A stretch of DNA of 64,000 nt, taken from NCBI RefSeq assembly GCF_000238375.3, contig NZ_AHBZ03000023.1, positions 186,001 to 250,000 on the forward strand. Reading direction: 5' to 3'. This DNA is from Pseudoalteromonas citrea. Lineage in GTDB: Bacteria > Pseudomonadota > Gammaproteobacteria > Enterobacterales > Alteromonadaceae. The translations under genes were made by a program, and so were the position numbers. This document shows, one piece after another, positions 25,085-34,432 of this stretch. The stretch's first letter is position 1; each line of letters opens with the position of its first letter. The notes under the pieces are model-generated. The model had not been told where the DNA came from. It saw nothing but the letters and a program-made list of their open reading frames with translations, and ran no database searches.

Positions 25085-26985
25085 ATCAAAAAAATTCGTC
25101 TCCCTGAACGTGTTTCAGGGTCCAAAAAACAGCCACGACTGCGTGGACAATCCATCCTTAGAGCTGGGTTATATCGGTCGTTGCTTAACTCTTTTCGTCT
25201 CCCTGAACTTGTTTCAGGGTCCACAAAACAACACGACTGCGTGAACAATCCATCCTTGGAGCTTGGTTACATTGGTCACCGCTGGCATGGATTAGGCTCA
25301 ACGGTGTAAGCTAACACTTTAAAACACTGGATTCTGACCTTCGTCAGAAAGACGAATTGTGCGGAACCTCAAACGTTAGAGGAACTTTATACAGCGCATA
25401 TCAAAGCTTTCCATGAGCGTTAAACTCAACCAAGATTCGTCTCCCTGAACTTGTTTCAGGGTCCACAAAACAACCACTACTGCGTGAACAATCCATCCTT
25501 GGAGCTTGGTTACATTGGTCACCGCTGGCATGGATTAGGCTCAACGGTGTAAGCCGACGCTTTAAAACTCTGGATTCTGACCTTCGTCAGAAAGACGAAT
25601 TGTGTGGACCCTCAAACGTTAGAGGAACTTTATTCCCCGCATATAAAAGCTTTCCATAAGCGTTAAACTCAACCAAGATTCGTCTCCCTGAACTTGATTC
25701 AGGGTCCACAAAACAACCACTACTGCGTGAACAATCCATCCTTGGAGCTTGGTTACATTGGTCACCGCTGGCATGGATTAGGCTCAACGGTGTAAGCCGA
25801 CGCTTTAAAACTCTGGATTCTGACCTTCGTCAGAAAGACAAATCGTGCGGAATCTCACTCGTTGGCGGGGCTTTACGCCGCGCATATCAAAGCTTTCCAT
25901 GAGCGTTAAACTCAACCAAGATTCGTCTCCCTGAACTTGATTCAGGGTCCACAAAACAACCACTACTGCGTGAACAATCCATCCTTGGAGCTTGGTTACA
26001 TTGGTCACCGCTGGCATGGATTAGGCTCAACGGTGTAAGCCGACGCTTTAAAACTCTGGATTCTGACCTTCGTCAGAAAGACGAATTGTGCGGACCCTAC
26101 CTCGTTGGCGGGGCTTTATGCCCCGCATATAAAAGCTATCCATAAGCGTTAAACTCAACCAAGATTCGTCTCCCTGAACTTGATTCAGGGTCCACAAAAC
26201 AACCACTACTGCGTGAACAATCCATCCTTGGAGCTTGGTTACATTGGTCACCGCTGGCATGGATTAGGCTCAACGGTGTAAGCTAACACTTTAAAACACT
26301 GGATTCTGACCTTCGTCAGAAAGACAAATCGTGCGGAATCTCACTCGTTGGCGGGGCTTTACGCCGCGCATATCAAAGCTTTCCATGAGCGTTAAACTCA
26401 ACCAAGATTCGTCTCCCTGAACTTGTTTCAGGGTCCACAAAACAACACGACTGCGTGAACAATCCATCCTTGGATCTTGGTTACATTGATCACCGCTAGC
26501 ATGGATTAGGCTCAACGGTGTAGGCTGACACTTTAAATCACTGGATTCTGACCTTCGTCAGAAAGACGAATTGTGTGGACCCTCAAACGTTAGAGGAACT
26601 TTATTCCCCGCATATAAAAGCTTTCCATAAGCGTTAAACTCAACCAAGATTCGTCTCCCTGAACTTGTTTCAGGGTCCATAAATCAGCCTCTACTGCGTG
26701 AACAATTCATCCTTGGAGCTGGGTTACATCAAGCGTTACTTGCATGGATTAGGTTCAACGATGTAAGCCAACGCTTTAAAACTCTGGATTCTGACCTTCG
26801 TCAGAAAGACGAATTGTGTGGACCCTCCCTCGTTGGCGGGGCTTTATGCCGCGCATATCAAAGCTATCCATAAGCGTTAAACTCAACCAAGATTCGTCTC
26901 CCTGAACTTGTTTCAGGGTCCACAAAACAGTCTCGACTGCGTGAATAATCTATCCGTAGAGCTTGGTTATATCGGTCATCCATAA
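25085..26985. repeat. Tandem array of a 243-bp palindrome-bearing unit
   Basis: The landmark TTCGTCTCCCTGAAC recurs at 25095, 25194, 25436, 25679, 25922, 26165, 26408, 26650 and 26893. The spacing is 242-243 bp from the second copy onward, giving seven full periods plus partial units at the ends. Each unit contains two short hairpins: CCCTGAA-CTTGT-TTCAGGG and TTCTGAC-CTTC-GTCAGAA. Copies differ by a few bases and in the last spacer variants. The hairpins resemble dispersed extragenic palindromes of bacteria, but here they are part of a long head-to-tail array. Open frames of about 70 codons recur in the copies, but without ribosome binding sites, and are not considered genes. Confidence 0.95.
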
Positions 26986-27039
26986 CCTCACTTCTTCGTG
27001 CTGCACTTTTTATAAAACGAAAGCGTTTCGGCCACTCAT

Positions 27040-27367
27040 CACCTAAGCTGCCTGTGCGGCAGTGAACATTTTAGGCCGTCTGCGTGCGTTGCTACGCGTT
27101 TTCTAAGCTGCCTGTGCGGCAGTGAACTCCTATTGGGTTTCTTGCACGCCAATTTTCAATTTCTAAGCTGCCTGTGCGGCAGTGAACTACAAAACTAGCA
27201 AAAGCCACAGAGCAATACTTTTCTAAGCTGCCTGTGCGGCAGTGAACAACAGCACCACAGCAAACAACAAAATTCAACCTTTCTAAGCTGCCTGTGCGGC
27301 AGTGAACGCGGCTTCGCTTACTACCGCATTGGTGGTATCTTTCTAAGCTGCCTGTGCGGCAGTGAAC
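27040..27367 (-). CRISPR. Type I-F CRISPR array, 6 repeats and 5 spacers, no cas genes nearby
   Basis: Repeats of 28 bp start at 27040, 27100, 27160, 27220, 27280 and 27340; all spacers are 32 bp. On the minus strand the repeat begins GTTCACTGCCGCACAGG and ends CTTAGAAA, the standard I-F consensus with its Cas6f hairpin (CTGCCGCACAGGCAG). Five repeats are identical. The one at 27040-27067 has three changes at its distal end, which marks it as the leader-distal, oldest repeat. The leader should therefore be on the 27368 side and transcription should run on the minus strand. No Cas1, Cas2-3, Csy or transposition genes are in the window. Confidence 0.97.
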
Positions 27368-27480
27368 AATGAACTATTTTGGTAAACTTAAATTAAATCA
27401 TAACGTTACCAATAAAACTTACATTTTACCCTTTAAAAACCAATGAAACTTAGGCCATTGTTTTATATGGATTTTTTAAA
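27368..27480 (-). promoter_or_regulatory. Putative CRISPR leader
   Basis: AT-rich sequence immediately next to the leader-proximal repeat, in the expected position for promoter and integration signals of a minus-strand I-F array. The exact extent is not visible; the call rests on repeat degeneracy at the other end. The remaining gene-free sequence up to the glmS terminator shows nothing else. Confidence 0.45.
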
Positions 27481-27633
27481 GAGCTAAAAATTGAAGGGTG
27501 TTTTTTCACCTTTTCGAACAAATAATGACACGAATGATTGCAGATCGCCACGCATGATTTTATAGCTACATTGGATATTCATTGCAGTGCTGAAAATACA
27601 AAGCTTTGACCTGTATGGGAGGTATTAACAAAG

Positions 27634-27660
27634 AGAAAAGGCGAAGGATAAACCTTCGCC
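27634..27660 (-). terminator. Rho-independent terminator of glmS
   Basis: On the minus strand GGCGAAGG, 5-nt loop, CCTTCGCC, followed by TTTTCTCTTT. The perfect 8-bp stem lies about 46 bp after the glmS stop. Confidence 0.88.
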
Positions 27661-27679
27661 TACAGCGCAATCCATACCT

Positions 27680-27745
27680 TAATGGACCAGTATGAAATGG
27701 ATTCCGTTATTCTACCGTGACCGATTTCGCTAGGTTACGAGGTTG
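27680..27745 (-). other. attTn7 target region at the 3' end of glmS
   Basis: The last codons of glmS (CGTAACCTAGCGAAATCGG, then TCACGGTAGAATAA) match the sequence that TnsD-type proteins recognise in E. coli glmS. Tn7 would insert about 25 bp past the stop codon, near 27680. The site appears unoccupied: no Tn7 end sequence is visible. Confidence 0.55.
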
Positions 27746-29527
27746 GTCAACATCGGTGCCTTTAATCACCGCGACGTAATACGACAAGAGCTGTAATGGG
27801 ATTGTATATACAACTGGTGCAATCGCATCTTCTACGTGATTAACGTTGATTACACGCATGGTGTCGTCTGATTCAAACGCGGTGTCTTTGTCAGCGAATA
27901 CATAAATAATACCGCCTCGGGCACGCACTTCTTCAACATTTGATTTAAGCTTTTCAAGCAATTCGTTGTTGGGTGCTACCACGATGATTGGCATATCTGC
28001 ATCGATCAAAGCTAACGGACCGTGTTTTAACTCACCCGCCGCGTAAGCTTCTGCGTGAATATAAGAGATTTCTTTAAGCTTTAAAGCCCCTTCCATCGCA
28101 ATCGGGTATTGCGAGCCACGCCCCAAAAACAGTGAATGGTGTTTATCAGCAAACTCTTCGGCTAACTCTTCAATATCACTTGCCAGTGTGAGTGCTTCTT
28201 CCAATTTATTTGGTAGCGTTTTAATGGCATTGATGATTTCACTTTGATCTCGACCTTTTTCTTGTGCAATTGACGCAGTTAGCATCAATAAGCCAACAAG
28301 TTGCGTGGTAAATGCTTTGGTAGAAGCAACGCCAATTTCAGCACCCGCTTTGGTCATAAAGGCCAAATCAGATTCGCGCACCAATGAAGAGCCCGGTACA
28401 TTACAAATGGTCATTGACCCCATATACCCTTGTTCTTTCGCTAAGCGCAGTGCAGCCAAGGTATCGGCCGTTTCACCTGATTGTGAAATCGTCACAAGTA
28501 AGCTATTTTCGTGCACAAACGACTGTCGATAACGAAACTCTGAGGCAATCTCTACGTTACAGCTCACACCCGCAAATTGCTCAAGCCAATAGCGCGCGAC
28601 CATGCCTGAATGATAAGAGGTACCACAAGCAATAATTTGCACGTGTTTTACATCTTTAAAAATTTGCTGAGCACTGGCGCCAAATGCATCAACTGTGACA
28701 CGGTCATTTTCAATACGCCCTTCTAAGGTATTACGCACTGCCAATGGTTGCTCATAAATTTCTTTGAGCATGTAATGACGATAATCCCCTTTGCCTGACG
28801 CATCTTGGGTAATGTTTGATTCCACCACCTCACGCTCAACGGCATTGCCTAGGCTGTCGAAAATCTCCACTGTATCGCGAGTAATACGCGCTACATCGCC
28901 TTCTTCTAAAAAGATGAAGCTGCGGGTCACAGGTAACAACGCTAATTGGTCTGACGCAATGAAGTTTTCACCTAAGCCCAAACCAATTACTAACGGACTA
29001 CCTGAGCGCGCGACAATCATTTCATTATCGTTCGCTTTATCAAATACCACGGTGCCATATGCGCCTTCAAGTTGCTTAACCGCAGCGCGCACGGCCTCTA
29101 ATAAGCTGTCGTGCTGCTGACGCAACTGGTGAATGAGGTGCACCATCACTTCGGTGTCTGTTTCTGATAAAAACTCGTAACCATCCCCTTTTAACGCGGT
29201 GCGCAGTGGGCCGTGGTTTTCAATAATGCCGTTGTGCACAAGGGCAATTTCATCATTAGAAATATGCGGGTGTGCATTGGCTTTCGTCACGCCGCCATGG
29301 GTTGCCCAGCGCGTGTGTGCGATCCCGGTGGTCCCCTTTACTCCTGCATCAAGTAAGGCATTTTCAAGGTTAACCACTTTACCTACCGCCTTAACGGTAT
29401 TTAAAGCGCCCGCCGTGCCTAAGGCTACTCCTGCAGAGTCATAACCTCGATATTCAAGGCGTTTTAAGCCTTCAATTAAAATTCTATTTACTGGGCGTTC
29501 AGCAACCGCCCCAACTATGCCACACAT
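27707..29527 (-). CDS. glmS: Glutamine--fructose-6-phosphate aminotransferase (isomerizing)
   Basis: A 606-residue enzyme, close to the 609 of E. coli GlmS. It makes glucosamine-6-phosphate from fructose-6-phosphate and glutamine, the first step towards UDP-GlcNAc for peptidoglycan and LPS. The N-terminal glutaminase starts MCGIVGAV with nucleophile Cys2 and has [13 protein letters not shown]. Two SIS sugar isomerase domains follow, with [17 protein letters not shown] and the C-terminal [11 protein letters not shown]. The DeoR-type regulator gene lies 82 bp upstream on the same strand. No ribozyme-like structure is seen between them, as expected outside Firmicutes. Confidence 0.98.
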   Translation of the reverse strand: MCGIVGAVAERPVNRILIEGLKRLEYRGYDSAGVALGTAGALNTVKAVGKVVNLENALLDAGVKGTTGIAHTRWATHGGVTKANAHPHISNDEIALVHNGIIENHGPLRTALKGDGYEFLSETDTEVMVHLIHQLRQQHDSLLEAVRAAVKQLEGAYGTVVFDKANDNEMIVARSGSPLVIGLGLGENFIASDQLALLPVTRSFIFLEEGDVARITRDTVEIFDSLGNAVEREVVESNITQDASGKGDYRHYMLKEIYEQPLAVRNTLEGRIENDRVTVDAFGASAQQIFKDVKHVQIIACGTSYHSGMVARYWLEQFAGVSCNVEIASEFRYRQSFVHENSLLVTISQSGETADTLAALRLAKEQGYMGSMTICNVPGSSLVRESDLAFMTKAGAEIGVASTKAFTTQLVGLLMLTASIAQEKGRDQSEIINAIKTLPNKLEEALTLASDIEELAEEFADKHHSLFLGRGSQYPIAMEGALKLKEISYIHAEAYAAGELKHGPLALIDADMPIIVVAPNNELLEKLKSNVEEVRARGGIIYVFADKDTAFESDDTMRVINVNHVEDAIAPVVYTIPLQLLSYYVAVIKGTDVDQPRNLAKSVTVE

Positions 29528-29609
29528 ACTCTCTCCATTTAATTTTGCACGCTAGTGTGATGTTTATATTCATGAGCCAACACGGTTTAATGTATGTTTG
29601 CTCTTTGAT

Positions 29610-30377
29610 TTACACCTCGACACAGATCAGTTGCACGCCACACGCTTCAATCACTTGGCGTGCTTGCGCTGCCAAGTTGTTGTCGGTGATTAAAGTGGTG
29701 ACTTGATCCCAAGGTAGTTCTAAATTCGGTATTTTTCGGCCTATCTTGTCAGACTCAACCATCACCACTACTTCACGTGCTGCTTCTGCCATCACTTGGC
29801 TTAAACCCACTAGCTCGTTGAATGTGGTAGTACCTCTTTCAACATCGATGCCATCAGCACCAATAAAGAGTTGGTCAAAATCGTATGAGCGTAATACTTG
29901 CTCTGCCACTTGCCCTTGAAACGATTCTGAGTGCGGATCCCATGTACCACCAGTCATCAATAAGGTTGGTTCATTTTCTAGAGAAAGCAAACGCTTAGCG
30001 ACATTAATTGCATTGGTCATCACCACTAGTCCACGCTTTTTGCCTAGCTCTGGGATCATGGCTGCGGTCGTACGGCCACTGTCAATAATAATGCGATTAT
30101 GATCTTTTATTAAGTTGGCAGCCGCTTTGGCAATTGCCATTTTGCGAAGGGAATCTTGTTTATCGTTGCTTTTTGCAACGATTTCTTGCGGTAATGCAAT
30201 CGCGCCGCCATAACGGCGTAAAAGCAACCCACTCTTTTCAAGGGCTGTTAAATCCTTTCGAATCGTAACTTCTGATGTTTCAAACTCAACAGCAAGTGTA
30301 TCAACACTGATCTCACCTTGGGTATTTACTAAGTTTAATATGGTATGGCGACGCTGTTGGGTGTTTCTTTTGGTCAT
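29610..30377 (-). CDS. DeoR/GlpR-family transcriptional regulator of the glmS locus
   Basis: A 255-residue regulator with an N-terminal winged helix-turn-helix (GEISVDTLAVEFETSEVTIRKDLTALEKSGLLLRRYGGAI) and a C-terminal DeoR sugar-phosphate sensor domain of the ribose-5-phosphate isomerase-like fold (IIIDSGRTT, MTNAINVA, GADGID). It lies directly upstream of glmS on the same strand, so control of amino-sugar synthesis is likely, with a sugar phosphate as effector. Paired inverted repeats just upstream of its start (30381-30430) suggest autoregulation. The effector and sign of control are inferred. Confidence 0.9.
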   Translation of the reverse strand: MTKRNTQQRRHTILNLVNTQGEISVDTLAVEFETSEVTIRKDLTALEKSGLLLRRYGGAIALPQEIVAKSNDKQDSLRKMAIAKAAANLIKDHNRIIIDSGRTTAAMIPELGKKRGLVVMTNAINVAKRLLSLENEPTLLMTGGTWDPHSESFQGQVAEQVLRSYDFDQLFIGADGIDVERGTTTFNELVGLSQVMAEAAREVVVMVESDKIGRKIPNLELPWDQVTTLITDNNLAAQARQVIEACGVQLICVEV

Positions 30378-30380
30378 TTG

Positions 30381-30430
30381 AATACACTTAAGTTTCGTTT
30401 CGAAATTTAAGTGTATTTTAAACGAAACTT
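30381..30430. promoter_or_regulatory. Two interlocked inverted repeats, probable operator of the DeoR-type regulator
   Basis: Pair A: AATACACTTAA (30381-30391) with TTAAGTGTATT (30407-30417). Pair B: AAGTTTCGTTT (30390-30400) with AAACGAAACTT (30420-30430). Both have perfect 11-bp arms and they interleave (A, B, A', B'). The block starts 4 bp upstream of the regulator ATG. TTTCG-type cores are usual in DeoR-family operators. Confidence 0.65.
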
Positions 30431-30553
30431 AATGAATTACAATAGTGCAAATGTTCTGCATTCTATTAGGTGCGTTTGTAGGCAACCTATTTGTCGTTGT
30501 GACAACTACAGGCCCCTCAAATACTGAGATGTATGAAAAGCCCTTGCTATATA

Positions 30554-30850
30554 TTAATGAGACAAAGTTAACTCTATCTTACCGTGCCCGGCCGTTGCTG
30601 TTCCGACCATTTCATCATAGGCGGTTTCCATATCCAAAATAGCTTTCGTTGCGCCCAATTCGATCAACTGCATTTCCGCTTCTCTGAGAGATTTAAACGT
30701 CACAGTATTACCTTTTTTATCTGCCAGTAGATGATAGTCGCCATTATCATCTAACCCGCCAGCTAAATAATGACTTGAGTCGGCATAGCTTAATATCACC
30801 GCATTTAATTCGTGTTGCTTAAAATGGTTTTTTAATTGTGCGCTTTGCAT
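30554..30850 (-). CDS. DUF6482-like small protein
   Basis: A 98-residue soluble protein. The order of a beta-rich start (AVILSYADSSHYLAGGLDD), 'YHLLADKKGNTVTFKSLREAEMQL' and a final 'TAYDEMVG' resembles small DUF6482-type proteins of gammaproteobacteria; this assignment is from memory and moderate. A good ribosome binding site (AAGGTGA) stands before the ATG. It lies alone, and the function is unknown. Confidence 0.65.
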   Translation of the reverse strand: MQSAQLKNHFKQHELNAVILSYADSSHYLAGGLDDNGDYHLLADKKGNTVTFKSLREAEMQLIELGATKAILDMETAYDEMVGTATAGHGKIELTLSH

Positions 30851-30940
30851 AAATCACCTTGAACATTTTTTGTACAAAACAATTAAACGTATGAATACGG
30901 CATATTGTTCACTGCCAATGATAATTTTTTCTACCTATGA

Positions 30941-30960
30941 AAAAAGGCGCCGAAGCGCCC
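30941..30960 (-). terminator. Strong minus-strand terminator with UUCG loop
   Basis: On the minus strand: GGCGC, TTCG tetraloop, GCGCC, then TTTTTT. It is about 330 bp past the RND gene stop, and no ORF lies between, so it ends either a long 3' UTR of the NRPS operon or a small RNA. Confidence 0.8.
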
Positions 30961-31233
30961 CTAGTAGGAAGTCAGTGGTTAAGGGCCATCCACTATTAAT
31001 GTATTGCCCACAATAATTACGACGAGAACAGGGCACACGACTCTGAGGCAACCATCAACTGAAGGTAGGAACTTAGTCGGTGATCAATTCGCATTACAAA
31101 AATGTCATATCCTGCGACGAAACCAGTGCTATTTAAACTGTATAGGGTTAACACCGCCCCCACTGCGGTGGTGTCCTGTACATGATTTTATATACTGCTT
31201 TTCAAATTCAACCCTTTGGCTCATTCGAATTAT
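30961..31233 (-). other. Gene-free stretch, possible small RNA or long 3' UTR
   Basis: No credible ORF. The segment ends in the UUCG-loop terminator on the minus strand and contains a smaller hairpin (CACCGC/GCGGTG, about 31153-31171) and an AT-rich TATATAAAAT on the minus strand near 31190 that could be a -10 region. I do not recognise a known RNA family. Confidence 0.3.
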
Positions 31234-31266
31234 GAGTGCTCTGTTTCTCCAGTGAACACAGCACTC
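31234..31266 (-). terminator. Stem-loop after the RND gene
   Basis: Arms GAGTGCTCTGTT (31234-31245) and AACACAGCACTC (31255-31266) pair with one mismatch, 9-nt loop, 22 bp beyond the RND stop. There is no T-run on the minus strand, so termination here is uncertain. Confidence 0.4.
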
Positions 31267-31288
31267 TTCCAATAATACCGTTTATATT

Positions 31289-34200
31289 TCAGGGCTCACT
31301 CACGGCTATCATTCTTTTTTTACGACTAAACCAAGCAGAAAATTGAGTCATTCTCGTACTGAAATTATGTCCAATAACATATAAAATAGGTACTAAAAAT
31401 AAAGTCACACACGTTGAGACTAATACTGCAAAGCCAAGAGATACTGCCATCGGTGATACAAATTTAGCTTGAAGACTGGTTTCAAACATAATGGGTAATA
31501 AACCAACAAAGGTTGTCAAAGAAGTTAACAGTATGGCTCTGAATCGCTCACTGACAGCTTCTGTCACACTTTGTGGAACTGGAGTTAAGTCGCTAATTTT
31601 ACTATTAATTCGGTCAACTAAAATTAAACTATCATTAATTACAACACCTGCGGCTGCTATTAAACCGAAAATAGAAACCAAACTAAAGTCCTCGGCAACA
31701 ACCCAATGACCAAAAATTGAACCCACCACACAAAAGGGAATAATTGACATAATTAGCAGTGGTTGGAAATAACTTTTTAGTGGGATTGCTAACAAAATAT
31801 AAACAGTTAAGAGCGACGCCACGGTGAAAAGAAGCATTTGATCTTTCTCACTGTTAGTTTCTTTAATTCGCCCCCCTATGTCAGTCGAAACTGAAGGGTA
31901 CTTATCTTTAATGAGCGGTAAAATATTGACTCGCACTTGAGAAATTACTTGTGATGTACGTACTTCCTCTACATCAATAGAACCAAATACATACACGCTA
32001 CGTTTGTTAGACTCTCGGCGAATAGTAGTAATCGCCTCTTGTTCGATAAAACTAACGACGTCACCTAAAAAAACCTCATCACCTGATGGGGTTTGAATAC
32101 GTTTATACTGCAACTCACTAATACTGTTTCTGCTTTCTTGAGGGTATCTTACCAAAACGCGAATTTCCTCACCGTTCCGATTAAAACGCTCTACCTCAGC
32201 ACCGGTATAACTGTGATGTACTTGCCTACCAATGTCTGACAGCGTCAAACCGAGTGTATTAGCCAGTACTTTCAGCTCCATCACCAATTCTTTTCGACCT
32301 ACAGAAATATTGGAGCCAACTTCGTACACTCCTTCCAGTTTTCTAAACTCAGCCGCTAATAGCTTGGCTGCTGCATTTAAGTCTTCCATATTATCGCTAA
32401 ACAAGAAGTAACCAAAGTCACCAAAACGATTATTCCTTCCTAATACATCATCTTTAATATGAATCGCCTTCAATGCAATAATATCGGGCATATTCTCACG
32501 CCACCTGCGCGATAGATCAAATGTGTTTATAGGCCTTATATTTTCAGCAACTAGCACTACTGTGAATTTAAGATCAGTTTGCCCTGAATTTTCAATAAGT
32601 ATGTCTTTAATCATACCTTGACCAAATTCATCCATGATCTTCTGCTCTTCTCGCTTTAGCATGTCTTGAAACGTTTGCGCTGCATGTTCAACAGCATCTA
32701 TAGATGCGTTGTCATTTAATTCAATCGATATTTCAGGTTGGTCAATAGGAACCATCGGATCGGAGATAGATTTAACATGCCCAAAATGAACAAGAGATAA
32801 CGAAAAAACAAATGTGCACATAAAGAGTAGTAACACACTCCATCGTTTACTTACTGCCCATTCTACAGCATTTGCGAGAGGTCCATGACTAAAAGCACTG
32901 AGCCTCTCGTTTAAAACATATCTAAATCCTGAACTTTTTCGACTAGCGGCAGACATATTTGCTAGATGTGATGGTAAAATCAACTTTGATTCAATAATAC
33001 TAAAAACAAGACAAAAAATAACAATGACTGAAATACCTTTGAACAGCTCACTTTGTGAACCATCACTAAATATAAAAGGGAAAAACACTGCTATGGTGGT
33101 CAAAACGCCAAAGATAGCAGGTTTAGCGACTTTCTTTACACCTGCTTCAACGGCATCATAACTATTGCCACGAAGAGTGACTTCTTTATCTACGCTTTCA
33201 CCAACAACAATAGCATCATCTACAATTAATCCGAGTACCATAATAAAGGCAAATAATGAGATCAAATTTATAGTCACGCCAAATAATGGCATCATCAACA
33301 TGGCCCCAAGGAAACTTACAAGTAGTCCAACAACCACCCACACAGCAAGTTTAAAGCTAAGAAATAATGTCAATACTACTAACACTAAAATGGCCCCTTG
33401 AAACAAATTGCTTTGCATCATAGAAAGCCTTTGATCCAAATAGTCAGTACCATCAATGATGACTTCTAATTGCAAACCCTCTGATAATTCCTTATTTTTA
33501 TATTCTATGTAACTTTTTACAGAATCAGCCACGGCCACCATGTCTTGGTCATTCGTCGCTGATATTTCATAAGCAACGGCATTGTATCCAGAGTAAGTGT
33601 ATATATGGACTCCTTCAACAAAACCATCTTTTACAGATGCAATATCTTTTAGTTTTATTTGTGAACCTGAGTCTAAAGTAATGACGGGAATATTGGAGAA
33701 AGCTTCCTTATCGTATGCTTGATTCTCAACTCGCACAGGAATGATGCCAGAATTAGATCTGACCTCTCCTGCACTCAAATTATTTGAATAGTCACTCAAA
33801 GCAGTTCGAATATCACTAATGGTCAATCGATACATTTTCAAAGTGGCTGGATCTACTTCTATCGATATTTCATCGGCAGGTAAGTTGTTTGTCACTACTG
33901 ATACATTGTTTAAATTCAACAGTTCAGTATAAATTTCACGCGCAGAAGCTTTAAACGAATCGATTTCACTTCGTTCAACTAGCGCAAGTCTGATTACAGG
34001 CTGTAACCCTTCATTTAATTGAATTATTATTGGTTCAATATCTGCTGGGAAAGAGGGCGTTGCATCAACTAATAACTTTACTTTATCTAGTACTATCTTT
34101 GCATCTGCATTTTTCTTTACATCTAGTAGTAGCCTCCCAGAGCTATCATTTGACCAAGAGCGCATTCGCTTAATTTCAGGTAAGCTTTTTAAACTCGCCT

Positions 34201-34423
34201 CTATCTTACTCACAATACGTTCTTCGATCTCTTTTGCCGATGAACCAAAGTGGACTACATTAACTTCGATTGTTGTTACCTTTGACTCTGGGAATATTTG
34301 CTTATTTATTGACTTATAAGAAACAAAACCCAAAACAATGACAAACATCATTAACAAATTTGCAGCAACTGAATTTTGGATAAAAAACTTAATCAATCCA
34401 CCTCTTTTTAATCGTTTTTCCAT
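31289..34423 (-). CDS. RND-family efflux pump, inner-membrane permease
   Basis: A 1044-residue RND permease of the AcrB/MexB superfamily. The twelve-helix layout is visible: helix 1 near 14-32, a large periplasmic loop, a helix cluster at about 335-480, a second periplasmic loop, and a cluster at about 855-1025. Helix 4 has the acidic pair in GLIVDDAIVVGES needed for proton relay. It starts 9 bp after the membrane-fusion protein gene and is the last gene of the NRPS operon. Export of, or resistance to, the peptide is the likely role. No outer-membrane channel gene is adjacent; a TolC-like protein encoded elsewhere would be required. Confidence 0.93.
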   Translation of the reverse strand: MEKRLKRGGLIKFFIQNSVAANLLMMFVIVLGFVSYKSINKQIFPESKVTTIEVNVVHFGSSAKEIEERIVSKIEASLKSLPEIKRMRSWSNDSSGRLLLDVKKNADAKIVLDKVKLLVDATPSFPADIEPIIIQLNEGLQPVIRLALVERSEIDSFKASAREIYTELLNLNNVSVVTNNLPADEISIEVDPATLKMYRLTISDIRTALSDYSNNLSAGEVRSNSGIIPVRVENQAYDKEAFSNIPVITLDSGSQIKLKDIASVKDGFVEGVHIYTYSGYNAVAYEISATNDQDMVAVADSVKSYIEYKNKELSEGLQLEVIIDGTDYLDQRLSMMQSNLFQGAILVLVVLTLFLSFKLAVWVVVGLLVSFLGAMLMMPLFGVTINLISLFAFIMVLGLIVDDAIVVGESVDKEVTLRGNSYDAVEAGVKKVAKPAIFGVLTTIAVFFPFIFSDGSQSELFKGISVIVIFCLVFSIIESKLILPSHLANMSAASRKSSGFRYVLNERLSAFSHGPLANAVEWAVSKRWSVLLLFMCTFVFSLSLVHFGHVKSISDPMVPIDQPEISIELNDNASIDAVEHAAQTFQDMLKREEQKIMDEFGQGMIKDILIENSGQTDLKFTVVLVAENIRPINTFDLSRRWRENMPDIIALKAIHIKDDVLGRNNRFGDFGYFLFSDNMEDLNAAAKLLAAEFRKLEGVYEVGSNISVGRKELVMELKVLANTLGLTLSDIGRQVHHSYTGAEVERFNRNGEEIRVLVRYPQESRNSISELQYKRIQTPSGDEVFLGDVVSFIEQEAITTIRRESNKRSVYVFGSIDVEEVRTSQVISQVRVNILPLIKDKYPSVSTDIGGRIKETNSEKDQMLLFTVASLLTVYILLAIPLKSYFQPLLIMSIIPFCVVGSIFGHWVVAEDFSLVSIFGLIAAAGVVINDSLILVDRINSKISDLTPVPQSVTEAVSERFRAILLTSLTTFVGLLPIMFETSLQAKFVSPMAVSLGFAVLVSTCVTLFLVPILYVIGHNFSTRMTQFSAWFSRKKRMIAVSEP

Positions 34424-34432
34424 ATAAAACCT

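Noticed and set aside
25018..26515. Series of about 70-codon minus-strand ORFs in the 243-bp repeats
   Set aside because: The period is a multiple of three, so each copy keeps the same open frame. There is no ribosome binding site, and much of the sequence is hairpin arms.
27092..27277. 61-codon minus-strand ORF with repeated VHCRTGSLE
   Set aside because: It is a translation of CRISPR repeats and spacers; the period of 60 bp keeps the frame open by chance.
27368..27706. Tn7-like transposon end between the CRISPR array and glmS
   Set aside because: No TGTGGG-type end sequence, no target duplication and no tns genes are visible; only the attTn7 target itself is supported.
29528..29609. glmS ribozyme or riboswitch upstream of glmS
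   Set aside because: The gap is only 82 bp, shows no ribozyme-like structure, and this class is typical of Gram-positive bacteria.
30961..31233. CsrB-like or 6S-like RNA
   Set aside because: Only a few GGA motifs are present and the 6S pattern is missing; no known RNA family could be recognised.
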